Shown here in pieces: positions 28,401-39,000 of a DNA stretch of 64,000 nt. How positions within the stretch are numbered: position 1 is the stretch's first letter; every line of letters begins with the position of its first letter. The translations under genes and the position numbers were made by a program. The notes under the pieces were generated by a model. That model searched no databases, had not been told where the DNA came from, and saw only the letters and a program-made list of their open reading frames with translations. The DNA comes from Lepidonotus clava (Eukaryota; Annelida; Polychaeta; Phyllodocida; Polynoidae): positions 73,904,374 to 73,968,373 of the forward strand of contig OW387133.1 of NCBI GenBank assembly GCA_936440205.1, read 5' to 3'.

Positions 28401-31400
28401 GATCATTTTATTCGCTCAGACTGACTACAGATAGATCTATTGTTTGGTTTGTCTTTCCCTCAAGAATACGAGTCATTGCTTTGACACCATGGTACACGTT
28501 TAAGTACATCCCATTAATCCAACCCTTTCAATATTTACTAACTTCCCCACTCACTGTACACTCATGCTGTACACACCACAGCAGGACATTTGTGTCCATA
28601 TTTTCATATAAGTAGTATTGGTTACTAATCAGCATTATATGATAAGTGTCCATGAATAGTGATTCAATCTCTCACAAAAAAATAGCCAAACAGTTCAATC
28701 TTGAAGTAAATTTGCCATGACATCACTACTTTTGGTCTTAGCTTTGCTAATCAAGGAGCCCCTTATCATAGCGCATTGAGTGTTTGATACGCCTAATCAG
28801 ATAGGATACTTTTTTTTCCAGATTGGATAGAATCCTTGTCAAACCAAGAACATACTTAAAATAATACTTTTCAAAGCTTATGGGCACATATGTTGCAACG
28901 GAAATCACTTTATAGATAAAAGAAGTAAAGATGTCCAGATTCACTAACGAAGGCTTCCCCTATTCTATTTTGAAAATTGTTCCAATACTTTATGCACGTA
29001 CCTGTCATGATTGTGACCTTACATACACGTGTAACGATAGTTACCTTAACAATTTTGAACTTTTCTTTGAAATTAATAGTATTTTGATTAGAATTAATCT
29101 TAATTTGAGCTACACACATTCCGATATTGCTATTTAGCATTAGACACTCTGCTAATTGTGTGTTATTGATAGCCGTTGATTTTGCATTGCCTTTTTCTTT
29201 TCTCCAACTTGTATTGCATGCTTTCTTCTAGTCACGAGTTCAAATTTTACCAATCTTGGCCCATATTTTCTTAACAGATTAAGCTTATTAGAAGAACTAT
29301 TGATTGGGGTCTGCAGATTAGCAATTTGTTCTTTTACAAAAATTGATGATGTTATTGTGAAAAAAAATCTCAAAGTTGAATTGAGAGGTGTAAAACGTTT
29401 TTGGTAGAATCTCTTAACACCAGATACTAGTCACAATTTTCCTTATTAGCCCAATAAGTTAGGAAAATATTGGCCCTTTAATAAATACATTTGAAATTCT
29501 GAAATGTGCGATATAAATGGCTTCACAATTTCCAAAACAGCTTCAGATTCATAAAAAATCAACCTGATCATTTGAGTAAATCTTGAATATCAATAATGTA
29601 TTCTTAAACTTTAGTCGTAAGGTTATAGCCTTGTCTGAAATCTAACCACTGCTAATTTTTACTCCAACAGGGATCTCTGATCGCCAATTTAGTGCTGGGC
29701 GTGTTCATTTTGAAGCGTCAGTACAAATTGTCCAAATACCTGTCAGTCATTATGATTACTGTCGGTATTTGTATCTGCACCATCGTGTCGGCCCACAAAG
29801 GGGTAAGTTATCTTGTTTATAATCACTCAAGTTATCACTTGCACTCTTTATACTCCATTGGACATATTAACATAACGTTCTACTTCCCCAGGAATTTCCA
29901 AAATTGTCCTGAAAATTGCCAATAATTCAGTTAAGGTAATTTAATAATAAATCCTGGTAATCCTTATCCTTAAATGACATAGAAATGTGGATTTCAGTAA
30001 CGATTAGCTTTCATTTTATTTATTGGGTTTCTTTGTAGGTTGATTCCTCTTGAAAGTGTTCTATTTCACAAAAAATAGCCAGAACATGTCAGAATAATTG
30101 GCGGCTATAGTCGAATTTTACATCAAACATTGTTTAGACTTTGGGATCAGCCCTTTACCCATTGTCCTTATATATATTCATAAAGGATACTTTTTAAAAA
30201 TTTAAGTTTCTTCAGTGAAATGTCTGAAATGCATGGGCACATTGAATAAATATGAAAATATGATAGTATTGAAATCTTTTCCTGCAGAACGACGAAGGCC
30301 AGTCGGAGGAGGACATAGCGTATCAGTTCTTTAGGTGGATGATCGGCGTGGGTATGCTTACCTTTGCCCTCTTCATGTCGGCCAGAATGGGAATCTACCA
30401 GGAACAGGTCTACGCCAAATACGGCAAGCATCCAAGCGAGGCACTCTTCTATAACGTATGTTAAGCCTTGTATTTGTTACCGATAGAATCATCAGCTAGT
30501 ATAGAGTTCAGTAAAAAGGAGTTGACATTTAATGACGAATCTTTTAGCATTCTTACGAAAGGTTTAGAACCAAGAGAAGTTATATTATACCCTTAGTTTT
30601 ACCATAAATTGAGAAAAAAAACTTTACCGTTAATCGATGAAATAGATTTTGGTTCGACTGTCAGGTTGTCATTTAATCATTATTCTTTGATATTATTTCG
30701 AAACACAGGGAATTTGCAAATTTTGCCAAAACACAAGGAAAACACAGCGAATTTCTTTGGTCAGGTTCTGAAATTCCCAATTCTCAAAATATTAGTGATT
30801 TGATCCAGTTTTTTCTGCACGCAGAGGCTTTTAAATTTGACAACGTGCTAGATATGGCACAGGGAAAAGCACAGGGAATTAAAAAATGGAATTTACATTG
30901 GGACCCTGAATTTGTCCGTGTTTTCCTTGTAATCGGTTCTTATTTTCCTTGTTTTTGCAAAGTGTATAAGTCGATCATATTCTTTCAGCACGCACTGCCC
31001 CTCCCGTTCTTCATTTTCTTTGCCTCGGATATCTATGGTATGGCCGTATCTTTCTCCACAACAGGTAAGTTTGTCTCCGCGCTGTTATCCCATGTCAAAA
31101 TACTTCTCTCTGCGACTGTTCTACAATCCCCAGTACATGTATCGTGATTGACTGAGATTGAAACACTACAAGATAATAAAATCTATCAAGGAACAAGGAA
31201 ATGTGTTCATTTTAACAACTAAAGATGATATATATGTAGTGTAGTTTTGCACACACTATAAGCTGTTGCCCTAATAAAGATAATGAGTAAAATATCATCC
31301 TGATGAAGACTCAAAAATCGAAACATGTCGATATCCGCAGATTTATTCATGTTTCTATTTGAATAAATACCAACATTGTCCATCAACACTGTTGTGGAGT

Positions 31401-31801
31401 TTGGTGTATTTTCAACTTTTTTTTAATGAGTAAAATATGTGTACGTACTGTCTAATATCCTGTATTGTGTTCCTGTACCCCCAGAGCCGGTGCCCGTGCC
31501 TGGCCTGTCGGCGGGCGTACCCTTCATGTGGCTCATGTTACTGGGTAACGTCATTACCCAGTACATCTGTATACGGTCCGTCTTCGTGCTGACCACCGAG
31601 TGCACCTCGCTCACCGTCACCCTGGTCGTCACCCTGCGCAAGTTCACCAGTCTCATCTTCAGCATCTGGTACTTCCAGAACCCGTTCACCTTAGAGCACT
31701 GGATCGGTACTTTCCTGGTCTTCGGCGGCACGCTTATCTTTACAGAGACGTTACAGCGCGTCTGGCAAGCTATAAACCCACCCAAGGAGAAGGCGCAATA
31801 A
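13388..31801 (+). CDS. SLC35B4: SLC35B4-like UDP-sugar transporter, complete seven-exon gene
   Basis: Joined exons 13388-13464, 25677-25790, 28199-28301, 29671-29802, 30288-30455, 30989-31064 and 31485-31801 encode 328 aa (human protein about 331). Every junction has GT-AG and the phases agree. The protein matches SLC35B4 along its length, with recognisable stretches NIVTFSQFLFIALEG (33-47), VTNNLAFAFNVPMTLHMIF, SARMGIYQE, HALPLP and TECTSLTVTLVVTLRKF near the C-terminus. Family knowledge: a membrane antiporter with about ten transmembrane helices that brings UDP-xylose and UDP-GlcNAc into the ER/Golgi lumen for glycosylation. Hydrophobic helices alternate with short charged loops, and there is an acidic loop NDEGQSEED at 143-151. 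The C-terminus KEKAQ fits a KxKxx ER-retrieval signal. Intron 1 is 12.2 kb, the others 0.4-2.4 kb. The start is the first Met in family register (MHPSIPIALVFVGCCSNVVF). No frame damage is seen. The 5' UTR limit is not determined. Confidence 0.95.
13639..14474. repeat. 265-bp tandem duplication with a MITE at the junction
   Basis: Copies at 13639-13904 and 14211-14474 are nearly identical (TACTGTAGGGAGGTACC ... CACAGGAAACATGG). They are separated only by the 301-bp MITE and its 5-bp duplication. Located at the 5' end of SLC35B4 intron 1. Confidence 0.85.
13910..14210. mobile_element. hAT-like MITE with TACTG target duplication
   Basis: Inverted ends CAGTGTTCGAAATTAA (left) and its reverse complement (right) over 16 bp. 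TACTG lies on both sides (13905-13909, 14211-14215). The 5-bp duplication and CAG start fit the hAT5-type group. No coding capacity. Confidence 0.7.
15372..15507. repeat. G-run-containing short repeat, copy 1
   Basis: GCGTGGATTTAGGGGGGG with internal GGGCGCGGCC and a right part TGGGTCCACCCC. A related copy is at 24083-24237. A separate poly-G run is at 15289-15303. Confidence 0.45.
15603..16286. mobile_element. Non-autonomous element with GTTCAGGTAAC ends
   Basis: Left GTTGTTCAGGTAAC and right inverse GTTGTGTTCAGGTAAC, each followed inside by GTAGGTAGG-type words. It holds CAGGCATC inverted repeats at 15829-15910. The solo LTR begins 30 bp to its right. Related TGTTCAGGT ends occur near 15138 and 18090. 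Confidence 0.5.
16316..17503 (+). mobile_element. Solo LTR, copy 1 (fossil LTR retrotransposon)
   Basis: A 1188-bp block begins TGAGCTAGAC and ends CAGTGCA. It is flanked by the 4-bp duplication ATTT (16312-16315 and 17504-17507). A closely similar block lies inverted at 57901-59093. TG...CA ends and a 4-bp duplication with no internal genes indicate a solo LTR, family probably Gypsy-like. Close similarity of the two copies suggests a recent age. It lies in SLC35B4 intron 1. Confidence 0.7.
17580..17850. repeat. Repeat with TCGGCC words
   Basis: AATTCGTCGGCCGTCTGGGCC and AAAATTGTCGGCCCCAATA resemble the interior of the 51539-51819 MITE, so this is probably a diverged relative. Confidence 0.35.
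18780..19130. repeat. Diverged tandem repeat in two facing orientations
   Basis: The left half repeats ACCAACCCTCACCTGTA-type words. The right half carries their inverse (AGGTGAGGGTGG, TTAGGGTTGGTTGTTAC, GGGTTGGTAGGTAAATATG). Together they form a loose long foldback. Confidence 0.45.
20351..20606. repeat. GC-rich foldback, possible MITE
   Basis: Left GCAAATTGTCCCGTCGCGAC and right (inverted) GCAAACTATCCCAACCCAAC are imperfect inverses, both followed by GCAGATCC. The interior repeats CGGGTCGG / CCGACCC. It stands out as GC-rich in an AT-rich intron. Confidence 0.45.
20869..20914 (-). ncRNA. Hammerhead-ribozyme-like motif
   Basis: On the minus strand the order is TATAAC-CTGATGA-A-GATCG-TTAT-TGATT-GAAAC-ATGTT-GTTTTA. 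The two invariant cores (CTGATGA, GAAA) flank a five-pair stem II (two G-U pairs). A minimal self-complementary ACATGT forms stem III, GTT is the cleavage triplet, and GTTTTA can pair with TATAAC as stem I with one mismatch. Minimal hammerheads of this layout are known in Penelope-like elements and retrozymes. The surrounding AACATCTCATAAATAAAAAC tail looks like such an element's end. Confidence 0.5.
21200..23110. repeat. Higher-order minisatellite, about 118-bp unit
   Basis: About 15-16 diverged copies of a 118-bp unit. Each holds ACTCTCCAAGCAGA twice, then a TTTGGTTTTCAAA stretch, TTTTGCATCAAGTTT and TTTTGACTGCTGGTAATC. A longer segment (GATATTTAGT ... CATTGGAGTG ... poly-T) occurs at about 21215-21340 and again at about 21990-22120, so the array has a second level of repetition of about 780 bp. 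In SLC35B4 intron 1. Confidence 0.85.
23111..25676. other. Remainder of SLC35B4 intron 1
   Basis: Outside the G-run repeat at 24083-24237, no gene or clear repeat is seen. Confidence 0.6.
24083..24237. repeat. G-run-containing short repeat, copy 2
   Basis: GGCGTGGATTTAGGTGGGG start, long G and C runs, then CACGCCCCCTTTTCCAAAAT and CCATTATG as the inverted end. Same family as 15372-15507; probably a MITE. Confidence 0.5.
25677..25790 (+). CDS. SLC35B4: SLC35B4 exon 2
   Basis: Acceptor after a pyrimidine tract (TTTTCTTTTTCAG). Encodes residues 26-64 (SFPGAGNIVTFSQFLFIALEG, then GFIFTTKFGSKKPVIPF). Donor GTAAGT. Confidence 0.95.
28199..28301 (+). CDS. SLC35B4: SLC35B4 exon 3
   Basis: Acceptor GCATGCAG. 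Encodes residues 64-98, including VTNNLAFAFNVPMTLHMIFR, the conserved stretch that in nucleotide-sugar transporters forms part of the substrate path. Donor GTAAGT. Confidence 0.95.
29671..29802 (+). CDS. SLC35B4: SLC35B4 exon 4
   Basis: Phase-0 exon encoding residues 99-142 (GSLIANLVLGVFILKRQYKL, then a helix ending TIVSAHKG). Acceptor CCAACAG, donor GTAAGT. Confidence 0.95.
30288..30455 (+). CDS. SLC35B4: SLC35B4 exon 5
   Basis: Phase-0 exon encoding residues 143-198. An acidic hydrophilic loop precedes a helix ending FALFMSARMGIYQE, then a KYGKHPSEALFYN loop. Acceptor CCTGCAG, donor GTATGT. Confidence 0.95.
30989..31064 (+). CDS. SLC35B4: SLC35B4 exon 6
   Basis: Encodes residues 199-223 plus one base (HALPLPFFIFFASDIYG). 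Acceptor TTTCAG, donor GTAAGT. Confidence 0.94.
31294..31337 (+). ncRNA. Decayed hammerhead-ribozyme-like motif
   Basis: CATC-CTGATGA-AGACTCAAAAATC-GAAAC-ATGTC-GATATC keeps both invariant cores, a self-complementary ACATGT stem III, a GTC cleavage triplet and a short stem I (GAT with ATC). Stem II is reduced to about two pairs. It lies in SLC35B4 intron 6 in sense orientation, probably a relic of a Penelope-like element end. Confidence 0.4.
31485..31801 (+). CDS. SLC35B4: SLC35B4 exon 7 with stop codon
   Basis: Encodes residues 224-328 to TAA at 31799-31801: the last helices, the strongly conserved TECTSLTVTLVVTLRKF and FQNPFTLEHWIGT segments, and the KEKAQ tail. Acceptor CCCCCAG. Codon use is markedly GC-richer than the flanking introns. 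Confidence 0.96.
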
Positions 31802-33870
31802 CCGATCGGATGGTTAGAACCTTCAAAACGCCTAAAAGGACTTAATTGCCCATTGATTTGATTGTGTATGTGCTTTTGGAGCAGACACCTACCGACCGGA
31901 GATTGGATTGTGTGTGTGTCATTTGTGCAACAACCATGACGATCAATCTGTATTCTACTTGACTGTAGTTGGGATAAGCAGTGCTCAATAATTACATTCA
32001 GTTAACATCGTTTGTTAGGGATATCAGTTGTTTTAATGAGGCACTTGTCTTTTTTTGTAATCGTGACTCCGGCATGGGATGTGTTGTACGGGAAGTGAGT
32101 GATTATCATTTTTCTTGACAGTATAGAAATTCCCAACTTAGAGCGCATATTACATAACGTTGCTCAATATATATCTGTCATACATGTATTATTATTCCAA
32201 TATGCTATCAGCAGTGCTTTACTGTTATTAAGAGATGAACATGATATTCTGTGAAGTTGTGCAGAGTTTTACGTATGGGGGCAAGTCTCGTAGAAAATTT
32301 ACAACCGTTTGCATTTTTACACAAACAAGGACGTTATAAATTATTATTCTAGAAAGCCATGATCCCGGATGTCTCTAGTATATCATGATTTTTTTTTTAG
32401 CCTTCTCAAATATGAGTATTAGTGATGGGACTGCCAAGTGTCCCGATTTTTAGACCCTGTCCCGGGCGTCCCGATCAAGCACAAAATGTCCCGATATTTA
32501 GGAAGAAATAATTATATAGAAATTATTGAAACATTGGGTTTATTATTCAATAATTATTCTGGCATCACGGATTTTATAGCATTAATACGTTTAACTATAC
32601 TGCATATTAGGGAGCAAATAAGGAGGTCCCGATTTTCACTCGCCTAAGATTAGTAGGCCCGGAGTACATTTGGTTTAACTTGATTATTTCTTAGCCTGAC
32701 ACTGTTAGTAATATCTATTTAATCGATTTATCATTTCTCGTGGGAAATAATTCAAATCCAGTGCAACTGTAGTCATTATAGTGTTACTTTTGTTAAACCA
32801 ACCGATCAATTTTTGATTTCTAAAGCACTAAATAGTTTCTTTTTGATTTGAGTGATTCTATATCGATACATACTCTCTGGTTTTATGAGAGCGTTCAAAA
32901 CGATCTTGCTATTAATTCATGTATACTTTTTTTATCTGCCGAGAAACACTTAGTCTTGTTCTGATATATTTCAAGCAACAGTTACCTGCTGTTCCAGAAA
33001 TGTTTTGGGGCACACTGCAATATACTAAAAACTAGTCTTTTAAGTTGCCTACCTAACAGTATATTTTTATTCTACGACCCAAAAGCTAGGTAACGCGATC
33101 ATGATTTAAGTTGCGCATTTTAGGGAACTTTATATTTCTGTTTTCCCAAGCTATACCAAAGTACCTATAGACGTACCTATAGGTGGTAATTAGTGGCAGC
33201 CATTTGTTTGAAAGTAGTGGCAAAACATTTAAAGTTAATCATGTATAAGTAGTATTAGGTGCTGTCTAGGTGCAAGACAATTTTAGTCATGTAGCTGTTA
33301 AGACGATTTTAGTTATATATCCGTCAAACGGGTTGTGTTAGTCATGTACACCTATTATCTCTTTGAGTTGTTGAAGTTTTATTGTTAAGTCGTTTTGCAT
33401 ATTGAAGCACCTTTCATGAAATACTTTTATTACATTCAAAGATTGTTCGAAACGAGGCTATGAAATAATAAACTACCAGAAATATATTGCAACTTTTTCA
33501 CACATGGACAAAAATTATTCTTTTTATTTTTTATATAACGATACTTAATGCGATTATACAGATAGGCAGTTTTGCGTGGCTAAAATGACCGTTAATGGGC
33601 AACTAAGACGAACCAATCGGTTTAATTTTTGTACGGGTAATGGCTTTTCTAGACAAGGGTAAGTGGTTTCACATTTGTGTGTAACAAAGGGTGTCCATTT
33701 TGCGTTCAAGATGCAAAATATATTGTATATCCATACTTGCATAATGAAGCTAGATGTTCTTTATTGTATGATTTAACTGCTGGTTGGGAGTGATGTTCAG
33801 ATGAGAAGAAACAACCAAATATTTTGAACATGAAATATGCAACTTTCAATAAAGTTTGAAACAAAACCAG
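31802..33870 (+). other. Probable SLC35B4 3' untranslated region
   Basis: AT-rich non-coding DNA after the stop. The most plausible poly(A) signal is AATAAA at 33848-33853, about 2 kb downstream; an earlier AATAATAAA lies near 33465. The part at 32424-32650 repeats a TGTCCCGAT word and looks like a decayed repeat. The 3' end is an inference, since no transcript is available. Confidence 0.4.
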
Positions 33871-34335
33871 TAATATTGTAAATTGTTTCCTTTAACACAC
33901 CAGATATCTTTCCTAATTATGCTTTCTTAATATAAGTTCCAGAAACTAATATTTCTCCACTCCATGTTCACGTGCATAACGCCTTCCAGGATGAGCCGTT
34001 TGGAAGCTGCTACTATCAGGAGTATTTCAGAATAAGTTTTGCGACTCTAAGCACAAAATTCCAAATATTAGACGGATCACTTAACAGTTGCGATTTTGAA
34101 ATGGTTTCTATTATAAATGACAGCCAAATAACTTTATAATGGAGGAAGTGAGCTTTTATTGCGTTTCTACGGTTTGTTGCAAATACTTCTTCAATGCTCG
34201 TAGGATTTTTTTCAAACTTGATCAGAAGAAATTTTGTTTTCAATCAGGAGTCTTTACCAGACTTGCATTCGTCTTCCACTTTTACATTTACAAATTAAAT
34301 GAAGCAATGATGTATACAATCGTTTCTTTCGACAT

Positions 34336-35011
34336 ACCCAGCAAACACTAAATGTTCATTAAATATTGAAAATAGATAGTAGATTGAACCAGCAATAAAC
34401 CATGTCTAAATGCTGATCTAATGTTTATTTCCTAATACTGGTTCAATACTGTCAACTGCTGTTGATTCAATGCTGAGTTCTCAATATTGGAGTTTTAATA
34501 TTGTTTCAAAGCCTTTTATGTAAACGTTGTTTGAATGTTACATTGATTTCAACATCAATGTTAAAGCAATATTGGATTATTAATTGCACATCAATCCACT
34601 AACAGGGAGCCATAATTATCTACATAATTCAGAAACTTTTTACATTTCAGACTAAGCTCAAGTTTACCATTGCAAAGTTGTCACATGAACAGCATTTACA
34701 TACTTTTTGTAATTTTTTGTATATTGAAGCATGGCAATAACATATTTTTCGTCGCAAAATAATGTGACCTTTCCATTCAAAGGTGAACTTAAACTATTGA
34801 TAGTTTAGCAATTACTCTGAATACTTGAAACATTTTGTCAACACTGTTGACTGAATATCACATTTCAACATTGAATTAACATTAGCTTTTCATAGTTGAA
34901 AATACTTCCTGTTTCAACCAATATCAAATGTTGATTGAATACTAATGCCAGACATTGACTAATGCCAGGCATCGATTCAATATTGAGTCAACATTAGTGT
35001 GTTTACTGGGT
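34336..35011. mobile_element. MITE with ACCCAG(C/T)AAACAC ends
   Basis: 676 bp from ACCCAGCAAACACTAAATG to its inverse form (ACCCAGTAAACACACTAATG). ACAT lies on both sides (34332-34335, 35012-35015). The interior repeats TTCAATATTGA / AACATTGAT words. Lies between the two convergent genes. Superfamily not assigned. Confidence 0.6.
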
Positions 35012-35899
35012 ACATCTTTCAATTTCAATTCAGGGATGGACTTACAAGGAGAACTAGAGAGAGGCAGACGTATTTCGAGTCAGAGAGGGCTTTGCACGTC
35101 TCCTTTAAGATATAATCCTGCATTACTGCTTGGGAATAATATTTCATTAAGGATGTTGATCGTTATTACAAACACTAGCAAATAGGCACCTTTGAGATAT
35201 TCTTAGTATAGGATTTTCAAAAACTGGACGGCAAATTGTATACACCTATACAGGAAAATAAAGCCAGCTCTTTCTCCACATCTTGGTTGCCAGTGGACTT
35301 CGAACATGAGACATATATTAGTCCTTGTAAATTTGTATTACTATCGGTGATTGAAAGTACAACCCTGAATACGAGGTGGGCGCTGAAAAATTACTGCTAG
35401 AGGCCGTTAGGCTGAGTGTGGTAAAAAAAAATTATGCCCAAGTATCCGGGGCTGTACTTTCGTCAAATGCTGGAGAACTCAGGCTGGTGATGAACTCGGG
35501 CCGGAAGAACTGAGTTCTCCAGTGGTCCAACTTCACCCAGGCCAAGTTCGTCAGCAGCCCGATTTCTACAGTTACCCTTTCATCTAAGGATTGTTTTCCT
35601 TACATTATATACCCTATTTTTTGAAATATGAAGAAAATATAAGGAATTACCAGTGGCCCACTGTGCCAATATACATGTATCACAAATACCTAATGGTAGT
35701 GTTCGTTTAGTCCACAGATTCATGACTTATCCCGGTACTACCGTCGTATATTACATACCTGAGATATGACCAAATCAAACGGTGATTATTTCTTCAAAAT
35801 AACTATGCTAACGCTGAATGAGAACTTCTGTAAAATCACATCGTCTTCATTGGATACATAAAAGACGCTACACGTACTCTTGTTCTTTTTCAGATTATG

Positions 35900-36055
35900 C
35901 TAAGCACTGCTAGGTCTTATACCATACATCCCTTCTGTATTTCGAAGACACTGCTTCAAAACCTCCTCCACCGAGATGCCCTTGATCTGGGCAACTTCAG
36001 CTGCTACAGTGATGGCCATCCCAGGGTGAGAGCACGCCATGTCGTCTCGGGGAAC
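35900..36055 (-). CDS. TATDN2: TATDN2-like exon 7 with stop codon
   Basis: Encodes residues 2479-2529: VPRDDMACSHPGMAITVAAE, then EEVLKQCLRNTEGMYGI, the C-terminal helices of TatD nucleases, ending at TAG (35902-35900). Acceptor ATCCTTTCAG. Confidence 0.93.
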   Translation of the reverse strand, partial: VPRDDMACSHPGMAITVAAEVAQIKGISVEEVLKQCLRNTEGMYGIRPSSA

Positions 36056-39000
36056 CTGAAAGGATGGATTTCTAGGCTATTTATTTTCTCAATGAAACGA
36101 TATACAAGGGATTGAGGAAAAAATAGAAAAAGAACATGGCAATTGTGAAACCAATTTGTACTTAAATGATTCACGTCAGAGACTTGAGGCCATATTCCAC
36201 TATGCGGTGGGTGACCACTAGCGGTGATATTTTTGCCCACCGCAAGCAATTTAATTTTCAGAAACCAACATGTTCGTTTCAACCACCGCAAGCACTCAAA
36301 AGAACACAATATAAAATAATTATATAATATAGATATAAAATCATAAAAAAAGTCATAAAAGTCATAATAAAATCATAAAAAATTGAAAAAAAAATTGAAA
36401 ACTCATATAAAAATTGTTAAAACTCACTAGCGGTGGCCCTTGCTTTTGGCCACCGCTAGGGCCACCGCTAGCACTACCACAAGCAATTCCTATATTCCAT
36501 CTTGCGGTGGGCAGATTTACTTGCGGTGGGGGCAAACACCGCTAGTAAAATGCCCACCGCAAGCAAAACGCCGCAAAGTGGAATATGGCCTTTACTCTTC
36601 TATGGGCATTGGAGTTAGAAAAGTACTAAGTGAATTCACATTTCAGATATTAAATACAAGTCGAGATGTCTTTATTGGAGCAAAGCATCCATGACAGGCG
36701 CAAATTTACTGCTGTCCCTGATCTTCAATGCTAAGGTATACCCCCCAAATGCAATCAATGTAATCATAAAAAATCAAAATGGACTATTCTTCCCTGATAC
36801 ATTTGACATCATATGGTACATGTTTAACTTCCCTATCATGTATCAATTTGGAGAAAAAAAGGGCGGACAGCTGTCATATCATGCAAAAACACAAATATTT
36901 TTCACTGTCGCTTGGTCCTGGTGTCAACTGTTTTCAACCTGTCTCTTCTTCCAGTGCGCCAGGTACCACCGAAAAAATGTCTATAACTCGAATATAGAGG
37001 CTGCGCCTCTAAATTACATACGATACTTTTAAGTAGATACTTTAGTGAACTACATCACTACCTGGTGAACACAGAGGGGACTCTCTCGTTACACTAATCA
37101 ACTCCCACTTTTTTCTTTTGTAAACGAAATGCGTAAGATATCTTTAACCGATAGCTAAATAAATTGACCAACCATTCTCGGTACGAAGTACGGGGCATCT
37201 GTTTCTAGAAGTAGCCGGTCGAGGGGCATTTCTCTTGCCACATGTCTTGGTCCGTGGGTGAAGGTGATGAGGGGGGTGAGGCCGAGGTACGAGTTGGGGA
37301 AATGTCGCAGCCACGTCTGGGCCTCGTCCCAGGTGCCCGTAAAGCAGTGTCGGTGTATCTTGTGGTTACGGGGCAACAACTGAAAGTATGGAAGTTTGAT
37401 TACACATTATTTTCTTTGGCCTAACCAAAAAAGGTAATTTATTGAAAGATATTCGAAATATAAGGTGTTGTCCTCAGAGAACATCTCACCCAGAGAATCG
37501 CACTAAATGTACTATCTTAGCTAAATGTACTATCTTAGCTGTACGATCCATATAAGATTTGAACGTAGCGTAATATCTTCATCAGCTTTAATATTTACTG
37601 GATCAAATAATGGTAAAAATTATAATGGCACTGTCAGTCTAATTCACTACTCTGGATGGAAGTTCGAGTGTGGAGATAGAGGCACAAAGGTGTTGACGTG
37701 CAGTCTTTCTGTTCAGGCTTTTGAGAAAACTCTCAATAATAATGGTCGGAGGCTCCTAAACTCACCTCCGTGAGGATCTTAACGCAGTCTTCCTCCGCAT
37801 CCCGGCAGTGAATGACCAGGGGCATGTTTATCTTGACGGCCAGGATGATCTGTTCACGGAAAACCTTCTTCTGAACATCCTCGTGTTGCTTAAAGCTGCG
37901 GAGGGAGGATTATAACAATTAATAATGTGAGGAGGGGTTTTAATTTAAAAGAATTTGCCAGTTATGTATTGTATAGTGAGTCTTTGATCATTGGGTCTGC
38001 CCCAGTCAAACCAGCCATTAGAACGCTGTGCAAACATTTCCGATATCATTTGGCATAATATCTTCACATGGGGTACTGTATAGAAGCAAGCTGAAGCATG
38101 CAAATCTAGCATGCACTGACTAGAGCCAGCTGTAATACTGAGTAACCTACATTTTCCGTAGTAGAACATATGTCAAGATTCCAGCGTACATTTATTTGCC
38201 AATACTTACCTTCCAGAATAGTCAAGTCCTATTTCTCCAAGAGCGACTACCTTCTTGTGGGATAGCGCGTCCATCAGGTTTCTTTCTGCTGCTGCATCGA
38301 AGTATATCGCACTCTTTGGGTGGCAGCCAACCGCACCCCACACGCAGGGCTCTTGTAGAACGTCTTTTAACATTCCTGGAAGTATGTTATGTTCTCAGAA
38401 TTACTGAGCGTAAAAACCATATCAAAATATTTCTCCTTTTCTTTCAGAACTTAACAAATCAGTAAGAACTTAATAAAATAATGAATATCGGTCATAATTC
38501 TTAGATTAGTTCGTAACATCGTAATACCAGAATTCAGTTACTATTGACTCAAACGTCAAATATGAAAGCTGAGCTACCACTTGGGTTACTAAAACATAAC
38601 AAGAAAGGCCAGCATAATAAGAACTAATTACTATACCAACCGTCTTTCTGGAATGTTCGTGGGTCGCAGAAGACAGCTACACATCCGGCATAACAAGGAG
38701 GAAATGTGAGTTCATTCTGATGCCGATACTTTTCATACGATCCCTCGAAATTGCTGCGTTTGAACAGGAAGTCCAGGTGACAGTGGGTGTCAATGAAGGG
38801 GGTCTGTAGATGACCATATCGCTCCTTGAACCTCTGTTTCCACACGTCGTTATGGCCCGTACTTTCTGTGGACACGGGGTCGGACCAACGAGTTTTGCGT
38901 TGGCGGCAAAGAAGGCTGGGCGTTAGAGACTCAAAATCACTGTCATTTGAACACTCACTCGTTGGAGAAAGCACGTTTAAAGGGTTAGGGAAAAACTTCT

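Noticed and set aside
37566-37600. CTGATGAAG on the minus strand considered as a third hammerhead motif
   Set aside because: No GAAA core follows at the needed distance.
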